DNA from: Plesiocystis pacifica SIR-1
GTDB taxonomy: Bacteria > Myxococcota_A > Polyangia > Nannocystales > Nannocystaceae
Length of the DNA: 64,000 nt
NCBI RefSeq assembly: GCF_000170895.1
Contig: NZ_ABCS01000034.1
Location: 22,340 to 86,339 of the forward strand
Reading direction: 5' to 3'
Position 1 is the first letter of the stretch, and each line of letters starts with the position of its first letter. This document shows, in pieces, positions 52,307-60,377 of the stretch. The translations under genes were made by a program, and so were the position numbers. Under the pieces are notes generated by a model that saw only the letters and a list, made by a program, of their open reading frames with translations, had not been told where the DNA came from and did no database searches.

Positions 52307-52990
52307 ATGCTCGCTCCGGTCCTCAGTCTTGCCGCCGCACTTTGCGCGCCAGCTCCCGAGTCCGCTCTAGAGGCCGCTCCCGAGCCCGGCGAAGCCAGGG
52401 CCCGACCCGGCGTGAGCTTGTCCTTCGCCTTCGAGCCCCGGGTCGGGAGCTACCGCGATCACGACGAGACCTTGAGCGCCTACGGCTACGTCCCCGTGGG
52501 CTCGCCGGTGCAGCTCGCCTACGGCCTGCGGGGTCGGGTCTACGCCAGCTCGGGGTGGATCTTCGGCGCGTCCATGACCTACGGCTTTCGCTCCGCGGAG
52601 GGCCAGCCCGTGCCGACGACGACGACCCTCTTCGACCTCGGCTTTGGCGTGGGCCACCAGCTGGGGCTTGGCTTTCAGGCGACGCTGGACCTGGGCTTTT
52701 CGGCGCTGACCCACACCGTGGGCGGCCCGGTCGACGGCGGCGCGCTGGTCTACCTCGGCCCCGCCTTCGCGCCGCGGGTGGGCTACGTGATCCCGCTGCC
52801 GCCGACGCCCTCGGGCAGCGGGCCCTACCTGCTCGTCAGCGCGGGCTACTCGGCCCACGTCCCCGTGGGCGCGGCGCACCAGCAGCCGCTGTGGGAGGCG
52901 GGCTTCGAGCGCGGGGTCGTGCACGCGGGCTTGTTTGCGATCGAGAGCGGCTTCGCGGTGGGCGTGCAGCGATGGCGGTGGCGCTCGTGA
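52307..52990 (+). CDS. Predicted outer-membrane beta-barrel-like protein
   Basis: This is a 227-residue protein with a signal peptide (MLAPVLSLAAALCAPAPE) and then alternating short beta strands with Gly and aromatic residues: VSLSFAFEPRVGSYRD, GWIFGASMTYGFRS, FDLGFGVGHQLGLGFQATLD, and a last strand FAVGVQRWRWRS. This texture suits an eight-stranded outer-membrane barrel. ATG 52307 gives an intact signal peptide; a GTG lies five codons upstream. Its stop is overlapped by the start of the next gene (GTGA), so they form an operon. Function unknown. Confidence 0.65.
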   Translation: MLAPVLSLAAALCAPAPESALEAAPEPGEARARPGVSLSFAFEPRVGSYRDHDETLSAYGYVPVGSPVQLAYGLRGRVYASSGWIFGASMTYGFRSAEGQPVPTTTTLFDLGFGVGHQLGLGFQATLDLGFSALTHTVGGPVDGGALVYLGPAFAPRVGYVIPLPPTPSGSGPYLLVSAGYSAHVPVGAAHQQPLWEAGFERGVVHAGLFAIESGFAVGVQRWRWRS

Positions 52991-54102
52991 ACGGGAGGGC
53001 GCGGGTGGGTCTGGTCGCCGTGTTCGCGGCCGGCGTGGGTCTGGGCTCGGGCCTGAGCGCCGGGGGCTGCCAGGACGCCTGCGAGCCGCCGCCGGAGTTT
53101 GGCCTGGGCGAGCCGACGGCGTGGGAGCAGGCCTTCCTCGACGGCGGCGGCCTGCCGCCTTCGCCCCCGCCGTCCCAGACCCTCGCCGAGGACGGCCTGG
53201 CGCTGGTCCACTACGAGTGGATCCCCGCGGGCTGGACCGGCGAGGGCCCGGCGGTGGTCTTCGTCCACGGCTCCTCGGCCCACGCCGCGCTCTACTCGTT
53301 GATCGGCCAGACCCTGGCGGACGAGGGGGTCTACGCCCGGCTCATCGATCTGCGCGGCCACGGGCGCTCGGTGTGCCTGGCCGAGGACGCGTGCGGGGAC
53401 CCCAGCGGGCCGCGGAGCTTCGTCGACGACGGCCGCTACTGGGCGGGTCGGCCGGGGGACAGCGCCGACCCCGATCAGATCGTCCGAGACCTCCGCCAGC
53501 ACCTCGACGAGGTCCGCGCGGCCTGGCCCGAGGCGCCGCTGTTCGTCGCCGGCCACTCGAGCGGCGGCGGCGTGGTCAGCCGGATGGTCGCCACCGGCGG
53601 GATGGCGGGGCTGTCCGGCGCGATGCTCCTGGCGCCCTTCAACCACCCCGAGCAGCCCCAAAACGAGCTGGGCAGCTGGGACTGCGGGCGGGTCGTCGGC
53701 ACGGACTACGCCCACGTCCACCTCCCCGTGCTCGGGGCGGCGCGCCGCGGCGAGGTCCACCGCTACACCCTGTCCTTCCACAAGCCGCCCGAGTACGCCG
53801 ACCCCCTCGACACGCTGTGGAACAGCTACACCACGGCCCAGGGCATGGCCGCCCCGGACCCCGAGAGCTTCCACGCCGCGTTCACCCAGCCGACGCTGTG
53901 GGTGGTCGGCGAGCAAGACGCGCTGTTCGACCTCGACGCCTCCCGGGCCGAGCACGCGCGCATGCCCGGCGCGGCCGCCTTCGTGGTCGTCGAGGACACC
54001 AGCCACGTCGGGATCAGCTGGAGCGCGGGCACGGCCCGGCTGCTCGCGGACTTCGCCAAGGACCCGGCGAGCGTGGCCGCGGGGACCATCAGCCCGGGCT
54101 GA
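52987..54102 (+). CDS. Lipoprotein alpha/beta hydrolase
   Basis: This 371-residue protein starts with a GTG in the overlap GTGA; an ATG 15 bp upstream is possible. The signal ends SAGGC (Cys about 28). The hydrolase part has VVFVHGSSAHAALYSLIG (oxyanion region), LIDLRGHGRS, the Ser nucleophile in FVAGHSSGGGVVS (about 190), Asp in VVGEQDALFD and His in EDTSHVGI, a complete triad. It looks like a monoacylglycerol-lipase or BAAT-type serine hydrolase acting outside the cytoplasm. The substrate is unknown. Its 3' end overlaps that of the convergent permease gene by 14 bp. Confidence 0.85.
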   Translation: MNGRARVGLVAVFAAGVGLGSGLSAGGCQDACEPPPEFGLGEPTAWEQAFLDGGGLPPSPPPSQTLAEDGLALVHYEWIPAGWTGEGPAVVFVHGSSAHAALYSLIGQTLADEGVYARLIDLRGHGRSVCLAEDACGDPSGPRSFVDDGRYWAGRPGDSADPDQIVRDLRQHLDEVRAAWPEAPLFVAGHSSGGGVVSRMVATGGMAGLSGAMLLAPFNHPEQPQNELGSWDCGRVVGTDYAHVHLPVLGAARRGEVHRYTLSFHKPPEYADPLDTLWNSYTTAQGMAAPDPESFHAAFTQPTLWVVGEQDALFDLDASRAEHARMPGAAAFVVVEDTSHVGISWSAGTARLLADFAKDPASVAAGTISPG

Positions 54103-54856
54103 AGGCGGCGTAGGCCAAGCTGGCGATCATCGTGACGGCGATGCAGACCAGCAGCAGGTCGAGGCCCTTGCGGAAGGTCTCGACCTCCATGCGCTCGGCG
54201 AGGCGACCCCCGATGGGCACGGCGATGACCGCGACGATCGACATGAGGACGGCGAGCACGAGGTAGTCCGAGTTGAACAGCCCGGTGCTCGAGTAGCCGG
54301 GGAAGCGGACCACCGGGAGGGCGATCTGCATGACCGCGATGGTGGCGATGAAGTGGACCCGCGAGAGGCCGTAGCCCTTGAAGGCGATGGCCATGGGCGG
54401 GCCCGCGGCGCCGGCGAGGCCGCCGGCCGTGCCCCCGAGCAGGCCCCAGGCGATCAGGCCGCGGGGGCCGAACTCGAACTCGCGCTGCAGCACTCGGGGC
54501 AGGATGACCACGGCCAGCACCAGGCCGGCGATCAACGCCTTGATCACCTGGGGGTCGAGGTTTCCGGTGAAGAAGGCGGCGACGAAGGCGAGCGGCAAGG
54601 CGGCGCTGGCGAGGTAGGCGATGGCCTTCCAGTCGACGTCGCGGCCAAACAGCGCCAGCTTGGCGACGCCGTTGGCGACCAGGGGCGGGAGCACCATGGC
54701 CACGGCCTCCGCTGGGCTCAGGACGAGCATCAGCGTGGGCATGAGGATGACCGGACCGCCGACGCCCAGGGTCGAGGCGACCAGGAAGGCGAAGAACGCC
54801 CCGAGCACCAGGCCCGCGACGGTCAGCGGCGGGAGGCCGAGGCTGACGGCCAGCAC
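54089..54856 (-). CDS. TauE/SafE-family permease (sulfite/organic anion exporter-like)
   Basis: This 255-residue membrane protein has about eight helices and the two TauE/SafE repeats: VASTLGVGGPVILMPTLMLV (about 27-46) and the related LLGGTAGGLAGAAGPPMAI (about 140-158). Members move sulfite, sulfoacetate or other small anions across the inner membrane. The substrate cannot be read from sequence. The start faces a 503-bp regulatory region shared with the efflux operon on the other strand. Confidence 0.88.
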   Translation of the reverse strand: MLAVSLGLPPLTVAGLVLGAFFAFLVASTLGVGGPVILMPTLMLVLSPAEAVAMVLPPLVANGVAKLALFGRDVDWKAIAYLASAALPLAFVAAFFTGNLDPQVIKALIAGLVLAVVILPRVLQREFEFGPRGLIAWGLLGGTAGGLAGAAGPPMAIAFKGYGLSRVHFIATIAVMQIALPVVRFPGYSSTGLFNSDYLVLAVLMSIVAVIAVPIGGRLAERMEVETFRKGLDLLLVCIAVTMIASLAYAAFSPG

Positions 54857-55359
54857 GCCGCGAGCCTAGCAGCCGGCGCCCCCAAGGAAGACCCGCGCGG
54901 GTCTCGGGGTCGATCCCGCTCCGGGGGAGGGGAGGGCTGGCGAAGCGGGCGTGGATCGCCCCGTGCGGGCGACAATTGGGCTCGTCGCTCAATATCTCGC
55001 TTTTGCCCGTGGAATAATTGTCACGCATGCGATCTCGAGCGTGGCGTGGCGTGCTCGGATTTCCGCTTCCAATGCTCGAGCTCGTCCTTTGACCCTCACA
55101 GGCACCCCCTGGTGAGGGAGGGCATGCACTAGCCCTCGGGCCGGCGAAACCCGACCCTCAGCGCACGTTTCGAATGCTCACAGCGGGGCGGCCGCGAGCG
55201 TCGGCGGTCGACCCCATGCGGGGATGGGTTCCACGGAGCCCGAGCCGTAGCCTCCGCGAGACAGCGGGGCTGCTTCGTGCTAACTCGGCTCCGATCTGGC
55301 TCCGTTTGGGCTCCCGATTGGCTCCGCCAGCCGGTGACGCAGCCTTCGAGGCAAACCCC
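54857..55359. promoter_or_regulatory. Regulatory region between a permease gene and an RND efflux operon
   Basis: These 503 bp contain no supported gene. An AT-rich island at about 54970-55025 carries an inverted repeat GACAATT (54971-54977)/AATTGTC (55016-55022). A second inverted repeat, CCCTCAC/GTGAGGG, lies at 55093-55118. The four 11-bp boxes at 55287-55330 come last, ending about 30 bp before the first efflux gene. Together these look like several regulator sites and promoters for both directions. Confidence 0.5.
55287..55330. promoter_or_regulatory. Four GGCTCC boxes at exact 11-bp spacing
   Basis: GGCTCC occurs at 55287, 55298, 55309 and 55320. Each box is followed by a 5-bp spacer (GATCT, GTTTG, CGATT, GCCAG). 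The period equals about one helical turn, so bound proteins would lie on one face. The array ends 29 bp before the ATG at 55360 and is a likely operator or activator site for the efflux operon. Confidence 0.65.
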
Positions 55360-56550
55360 ATGCACCGCTCCCTCTCCGTCACCCGTCTCGCCCTCGGAAG
55401 CGCTCTCTTGGCCCTGTGCCTCAGCTCCTCGCTCGCGTGCGAGGGCGGCCCGCCCGGGAGCCGCGGAGGACCGGGCGGTCAGGAGGGCCCGATGGAGGAG
55501 CCCGAGGAGCGCGCGACGCCCGTGCTCCTGGCGACCGTGGCCAAGGGGACCATCGAGGGCAAGATCCGCGCGGCCTCGACCATCGAGGCCGAGATGCAGG
55601 TGACCGTGCACGCGGAGTCCACGGGGCGCGTGACCAGCTTGGCCCTCGAAGAGGGCGACGCCGTCGAGCGCGGCCAGACCCTCGCGCGCATCCGCCGGGA
55701 CGCCCAGAGCTCGAGTGTCGACCGCGCGAACAAGGGCCTGGTCAACGCCCAGCGCGAGTACGACCGGGTCGCGGAGCTCTACGCCAAGGGCATCGCCAGC
55801 CAGTCCGAGCTCGACACCGCCGAGAACAACCTCGAGCTGGCCAAGCTCGACAAGCGCGACCGTCGGCGCGACCTGGCCAACACCACCGTCGTCGCGCCCT
55901 TCGACGGGATCATCACCCAGCGCTTCGTCGACGAGGGCGGCTTCGTCGGCAGCGGCAACCAGGTGTTCGAGATCACCGACTTCGACACCCTCGTCGCCCG
56001 GGTCTACGTGCCCGAGCGCGAGCTCGACCGCATCGCCGTGGGCCAGGACGCGGCCATCGTCGGCAAGGCGGCCAAGGGCCGCGAGGGCGTCGGCCAGGTC
56101 AAGCGCATCGCGCCCATCGTCGACGCGACCACGGGCACGGTGAAGGTCACCATCGGGCTGCCGGCGGCGCTCTCGGAGGGCGGCAAGGGCTTCCTCCCGG
56201 GCATGTACGCCGAGGTCACGCTGACCACCGAGGTCCACGCCGACATCCCCGTGCTGCCCAAGCCGGCGCTGGTCTACGAAGAGGAGCAGACCTTCGTGTT
56301 CATCGCCGAGGGCGACCGGGCCAAGAAGGTGCTGGTCGAGACCGGCCTCGCCAACGAGGACTTCGTCGAGGTGCTCAGCGGCATCGAGGCGGGGGCGACG
56401 ATCATCGTCGCCGGCCAGGCGGGCCTCAAGGACGGCGGGCTCATCGAAGAGGTCGACGCCAAGGGGGTCAAGAAAGAGCCCGAGGGCGACAAGGTCGCCG
56501 GTGACGGCGACGCGGGGCCCCGAGAGGGCGTGGCCGCCAAGGCTGGCTGA
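55360..56550 (+). CDS. RND efflux membrane-fusion (adaptor) lipoprotein
   Basis: This is a 396-residue periplasmic adaptor with lipobox SSLAC (Cys about 27). It shows the HlyD/AcrA order: a beta-barrel strand VLLATVAKGTIEG, a lipoyl half with QVTVHAESTGRVTSLALEEG, a coiled hairpin (about 125-165, with AKGIASQSELDTAENNLELA), the second lipoyl half VVAPFDGIITQRFVDEGGFV, then VKRIAPIVDATTGTVKVTIG. It should link the inner-membrane RND pumps to an outer-membrane channel; no TolC-like gene is in the window. It is the first gene of the operon, 11 bp before the first pump. Confidence 0.92.
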   Translation: MHRSLSVTRLALGSALLALCLSSSLACEGGPPGSRGGPGGQEGPMEEPEERATPVLLATVAKGTIEGKIRAASTIEAEMQVTVHAESTGRVTSLALEEGDAVERGQTLARIRRDAQSSSVDRANKGLVNAQREYDRVAELYAKGIASQSELDTAENNLELAKLDKRDRRRDLANTTVVAPFDGIITQRFVDEGGFVGSGNQVFEITDFDTLVARVYVPERELDRIAVGQDAAIVGKAAKGREGVGQVKRIAPIVDATTGTVKVTIGLPAALSEGGKGFLPGMYAEVTLTTEVHADIPVLPKPALVYEEEQTFVFIAEGDRAKKVLVETGLANEDFVEVLSGIEAGATIIVAGQAGLKDGGLIEEVDAKGVKKEPEGDKVAGDGDAGPREGVAAKAG

Positions 56551-56561
56551 GGAGCACGACG

Positions 56562-59500
56562 ATGCGCGAGACTTCGACCCCGACCTCCGACTCGCCCGAC
56601 GCCTCGGAGGGCGCGGGCGCTCCGCAGTCCGACGCCTCGGACGCTCCCGACGCGCAGGCCGCTCAGGCGGCCGAGAAGCTGGCCGTGCTCTCGGACCGGC
56701 TCCGGGCCATGGACCGCTTCCGGTTCACGGTCACCCGCCCGGTCGCCGTGCTCATGGTGTTCTTCGCGGTCATCGTGTTCGGCGCCTTCTCGGCGACCTC
56801 GCTGCCCGTCAACCTCATGCCGGACATCAGCTACCCCAAGCTGACGGTCCGCACCGAGTACGAGGGCGCGGCCCCGGCCGAGGTCGAGAACGACGTCGCC
56901 CGCCCCCTCGAGGAGGTGCTCGGCGTGGTCACCGGGGTCACGCGGATCTCCAGCGTGTCCCGGGCGGGCTACGCCGACGTGATCCTCGAGTTCACCTGGG
57001 ACATGGACATGGGCGACGCCAACCAGGACGTGCTCGAGAAGCTCGACGTGATCAAGTCGGCGCTGCCCGAGGAGTCCAAGGCGCCGCTGATCCTGCGCTA
57101 CGACCCGACCCTCGACCCCGTGCTCGTGCTCAGCCTGTCCGGCGAGGGCGAGGCCTACGAGGGCGTCGCGGGCCTCAAGGCCCTGCGCCGGGTCGCCGAC
57201 CGCGAGGTCCGGCGCTTGCTCGAGCCCGTCGACGGCGTCGCCTCGGTCAAGGTCCGCGGCGGCCTCGAGGAGGAGATCCACGTCGAGCTCGACGAGGACG
57301 CCCTGCGCCGCACGGGCATCTCGAGCAACGACGTCATCTCGCGGCTGAGCGCCGAGAACATCAACCTCGCCGGCGGCAGCATGCGCGAGGGCCGGACCCG
57401 CTACCTGATCCGCACGGTCAACGAGTTCCGCGACCTCGACGACATCCGCGATCTGGTCGTCGCCAGCCGCAACGGCCGCGACGTGCTCCTGCGCCACATC
57501 GCGACCATCGAGCACGGCTTCAAGGACCGCGAGGTCATCACCCGCATCGACGGCTCCGAGGCCGTGATGATCGAGGTCTACAAGGAGGCCGACGCGAACA
57601 TCGTCGAGATGGCCAAGCAGGTGCGCGAGCGCATCGACGGCCAGGTCGCGCCCAAGCTGGCCAAGGAGTACGACACCTCCCTCGGGCTCGTGTCCGACCG
57701 CTCGCTGTTCATCCAGTCGAGCATCGCCGAGGTCCGCAACACCGCCATCGTCGGCGGCCTGTTCGCGATCCTGGTCCTGTTCCTGTTCCTGCGCGAGGGC
57801 CGGTCCACGGTCATCGTCGCGGCCTCGATCCCCGTCTCGATCCTGGTCACCTTCGCGCCCCTGAAGCTGGCCGGCGTCAGCCTCAACATCATGAGCCTGG
57901 GCGGCATGGCCCTGGGCATCGGCATGTTGGTCGACAACTCGATCGTCGTGCTCGAGTCCATCCACCGCTGCCGCGAGGAGGGCGACCCGCTGGTCCGCGC
58001 GACCCTGCGCGGGGTCTCGGAGGTCGGCTCGGCCGTGGTCGCCTCGACGCTGACCTCGATCGCCGTGTTCTTCCCGATGATCTTCGTCGAGGGCGTCGCC
58101 GGGCAGATGTTCGGCGACCTCGGCCTGACCGTGGTGTTCTCGCTGCTGGCCTCCCTGGCCGTGGCCCTGTTCCTGATCCCGATGCTGGCCTCGCGGCAGC
58201 TGCCCGGGGGCGAGAGCCCGAGCCTGGGCGAGCGCCTGCGCGGTCGCTGGCTGCGCTGGACCGCGGTCATCGAGGTCCGCGAGCTGTTCGCCGAGTGGGC
58301 GTGGTGGCGGCTGTTGTTCCTGCCCTACTACTTGGTCCGCTTCGTGCTCCACCTGGCCCTCGAGCTCGTCGCCAAGGTCATCGCCACGGTCTTCGGCCTG
58401 GTCGCGACGGCGGTGGTGATGGTCTTCGCCGGCGTGTTCTGGGCGCTGGGCTGGGTGGTCAAGCCCGTGCTGTGGGCCTTCGACAAGTTCCTCGACGTCC
58501 TCGGGCGGATCTACGCCGCGGTGATCCGCTGGTCCCTGCGCCACTCGATCACGGTCCTGGGCGTGGCAGCGCTGGCCCTGTCGGTGATGGCCGGGGGCGC
58601 GACGCGCCTGGACACGGAGCTGATCCCGGAGGTCCACCAGGCCGAGTTCACCATCGAGCTCAGCTTCCCCGTGGGCACGCCCATCGACGAGACCGATCGC
58701 CTGGTCGAGCCCCTCGAGGAGGCCCTGCGCGAGCGGGTCCCGCACCTGCGCGCCATGGTGACCTCCGTCGGCAGCGAGCGCGACAGCGACGACTCCAGCG
58801 AGCGGGGCGAGCACACCTCGAAGATCGCCATCTCGCTGCTCGCGGGCGGCGGCCAGCAGCGCGCCGCGGCCCAGAGCCAGGCCCAGGCCCAGGGCGAGGC
58901 TGGCGAGGACGGTGAAGAGGGCGAGGCCAAGGTCGAGGCGCCTTCGGCCATGGCCGCGCTGCTCTCGCCCGCGGCCGCCGAGGCCGAGGCCCTCGCCGTG
59001 GTCCGCGAGGTCATCCGCGACATCCCGGACCTCGAGACCAACATCAGCCGCCCCGTGCTGTTCTCGTTCAAGACCCCGGTCGAGGTCGAGATCCGCGGCC
59101 ACGACCTCGAGGAGCTGGCCGCGGCCACGGAGGCCGTGCGCGCCCGGCTCGAGGGCATCGAGGGCCTGCGCGACGTCAAGGCCTCGATCCAGCCGGGCAA
59201 CCCGGAGGTCCAGATCATCTACGACCGCGACGCCCTCGCGCGCCTGGGCCTGGACATTCGCCAGGTCGCCGAGCTCGTCCGCGACAAGGTCCAGGGCCAG
59301 GAGGCGACCAAGTTCAACCGCCAGGACCGCAAGGTGCCGATCCGCGTGCGCGTCGAGGGCATGGACCAGGCCAACGTCGAGGAGCTGCGCAACCTCGCCG
59401 TGAACCCGTCTGGGGTCGCGGCCCTCAACGCGATCACCGGCGAGGTCGGGCAGACCACCCCGCCGATCCCGCTGAGCGCCGTCGCGGACATCAAGGTCGG

Positions 59501-60377
59501 GCGCGGACCCAACGAGATCCGCCGCATTGGTCAGCAGCGCGTCGGCCTGGTCACCGCCAACGTCGAGGGCGTGGGGCTGGGCACGGCGGCCACGGAGATC
59601 AGCGCGGCCATCGACGGCCTGGAGCTGCCCGCCGGGGTCAAGACCGCGGTCACCGGTCAGAGCGAGGAGTGGGAGACCTCGAGCCGCTCGCTCTACCTCG
59701 CCCTCGCGCTGTCGGTGTTCCTCGTCTACGTGATCATGGCCTCGCAGTTCGAGAGCCTGATCTACCCGCTGATCATCCTGGTCTCGATCCCCCTGGCCTT
59801 CGTGGGCGTGGTCGTGGTGCTGCTCGCCCTCGACATGCCGATCTCGGTCATCGCCTTCCTGGGCGCGATCATGCTGGCGGGCATCGTGGTCAACAACGCG
59901 ATCGTGCTCGTGGACTACGTCAACCAGCTCAAGGCCCGGGGCCACGCGACCGCCGAGGCCCTCGAGATGGCCGGGACCATCCGCCTGCGCCCGATCCTGA
60001 TGACCACCCTGACCACGGTGCTGGGGCTCATCCCCATGGCCGCGGGCATGGGCGACGGCGCGGAGATCCGCCAGCCGATGGCGATCACGGTCATCGCCGG
60101 GCTGAGCTTCTCGACCCTGCTGACGCTGATCGTCATCCCGACGCTCTACCAGCTGGTCGACCGGCTCACGGGCGAGCGCGGGGGCAGCAGCCCGGCCGAG
60201 CAGCTCGAGCGCGAGCTGGCCGAGCTCGACCGCGGGCTGCTCGTGCCCGAGATGGTCGAGCTCGCCCAGACCCAGGCCGCCGACGCCAACGCTGACGCCG
60301 ACGCCGAGAGCGAAGCACCACCGGACGACGAGGCGCCCGCGCCCGCGCCCGAGGCAGAGGAGCCCAGCGATGGCTGA
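56562..60377 (+). CDS. RND efflux pump, inner-membrane transporter (first)
   Basis: This 1271-residue HAE1/AcrB-type transporter is about 220 residues longer than usual. The core is intact: VTRPVAVLMVFFAVIVFGAF (first helix), the proton-relay helix with GIGMLVDNSIVVLES, and FLGAIMLAGIVVNNAIVLVD in the second half. Extra parts are a 45-residue polar N-terminus, a hydrophobic insert at about 570-650 (FLPYYLVRFVLHLALELVAK and more) that could add membrane helices, a Gln/Ala/Glu loop at about 763-805 and an acidic Ala/Pro C-terminus. The stop overlaps the next pump's start by 8 bp. The substrate is unknown. Confidence 0.9.
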   Translation: MRETSTPTSDSPDASEGAGAPQSDASDAPDAQAAQAAEKLAVLSDRLRAMDRFRFTVTRPVAVLMVFFAVIVFGAFSATSLPVNLMPDISYPKLTVRTEYEGAAPAEVENDVARPLEEVLGVVTGVTRISSVSRAGYADVILEFTWDMDMGDANQDVLEKLDVIKSALPEESKAPLILRYDPTLDPVLVLSLSGEGEAYEGVAGLKALRRVADREVRRLLEPVDGVASVKVRGGLEEEIHVELDEDALRRTGISSNDVISRLSAENINLAGGSMREGRTRYLIRTVNEFRDLDDIRDLVVASRNGRDVLLRHIATIEHGFKDREVITRIDGSEAVMIEVYKEADANIVEMAKQVRERIDGQVAPKLAKEYDTSLGLVSDRSLFIQSSIAEVRNTAIVGGLFAILVLFLFLREGRSTVIVAASIPVSILVTFAPLKLAGVSLNIMSLGGMALGIGMLVDNSIVVLESIHRCREEGDPLVRATLRGVSEVGSAVVASTLTSIAVFFPMIFVEGVAGQMFGDLGLTVVFSLLASLAVALFLIPMLASRQLPGGESPSLGERLRGRWLRWTAVIEVRELFAEWAWWRLLFLPYYLVRFVLHLALELVAKVIATVFGLVATAVVMVFAGVFWALGWVVKPVLWAFDKFLDVLGRIYAAVIRWSLRHSITVLGVAALALSVMAGGATRLDTELIPEVHQAEFTIELSFPVGTPIDETDRLVEPLEEALRERVPHLRAMVTSVGSERDSDDSSERGEHTSKIAISLLAGGGQQRAAAQSQAQAQGEAGEDGEEGEAKVEAPSAMAALLSPAAAEAEALAVVREVIRDIPDLETNISRPVLFSFKTPVEVEIRGHDLEELAAATEAVRARLEGIEGLRDVKASIQPGNPEVQIIYDRDALARLGLDIRQVAELVRDKVQGQEATKFNRQDRKVPIRVRVEGMDQANVEELRNLAVNPSGVAALNAITGEVGQTTPPIPLSAVADIKVGRGPNEIRRIGQQRVGLVTANVEGVGLGTAATEISAAIDGLELPAGVKTAVTGQSEEWETSSRSLYLALALSVFLVYVIMASQFESLIYPLIILVSIPLAFVGVVVVLLALDMPISVIAFLGAIMLAGIVVNNAIVLVDYVNQLKARGHATAEALEMAGTIRLRPILMTTLTTVLGLIPMAAGMGDGAEIRQPMAITVIAGLSFSTLLTLIVIPTLYQLVDRLTGERGGSSPAEQLERELAELDRGLLVPEMVELAQTQAADANADADAESEAPPDDEAPAPAPEAEEPSDG

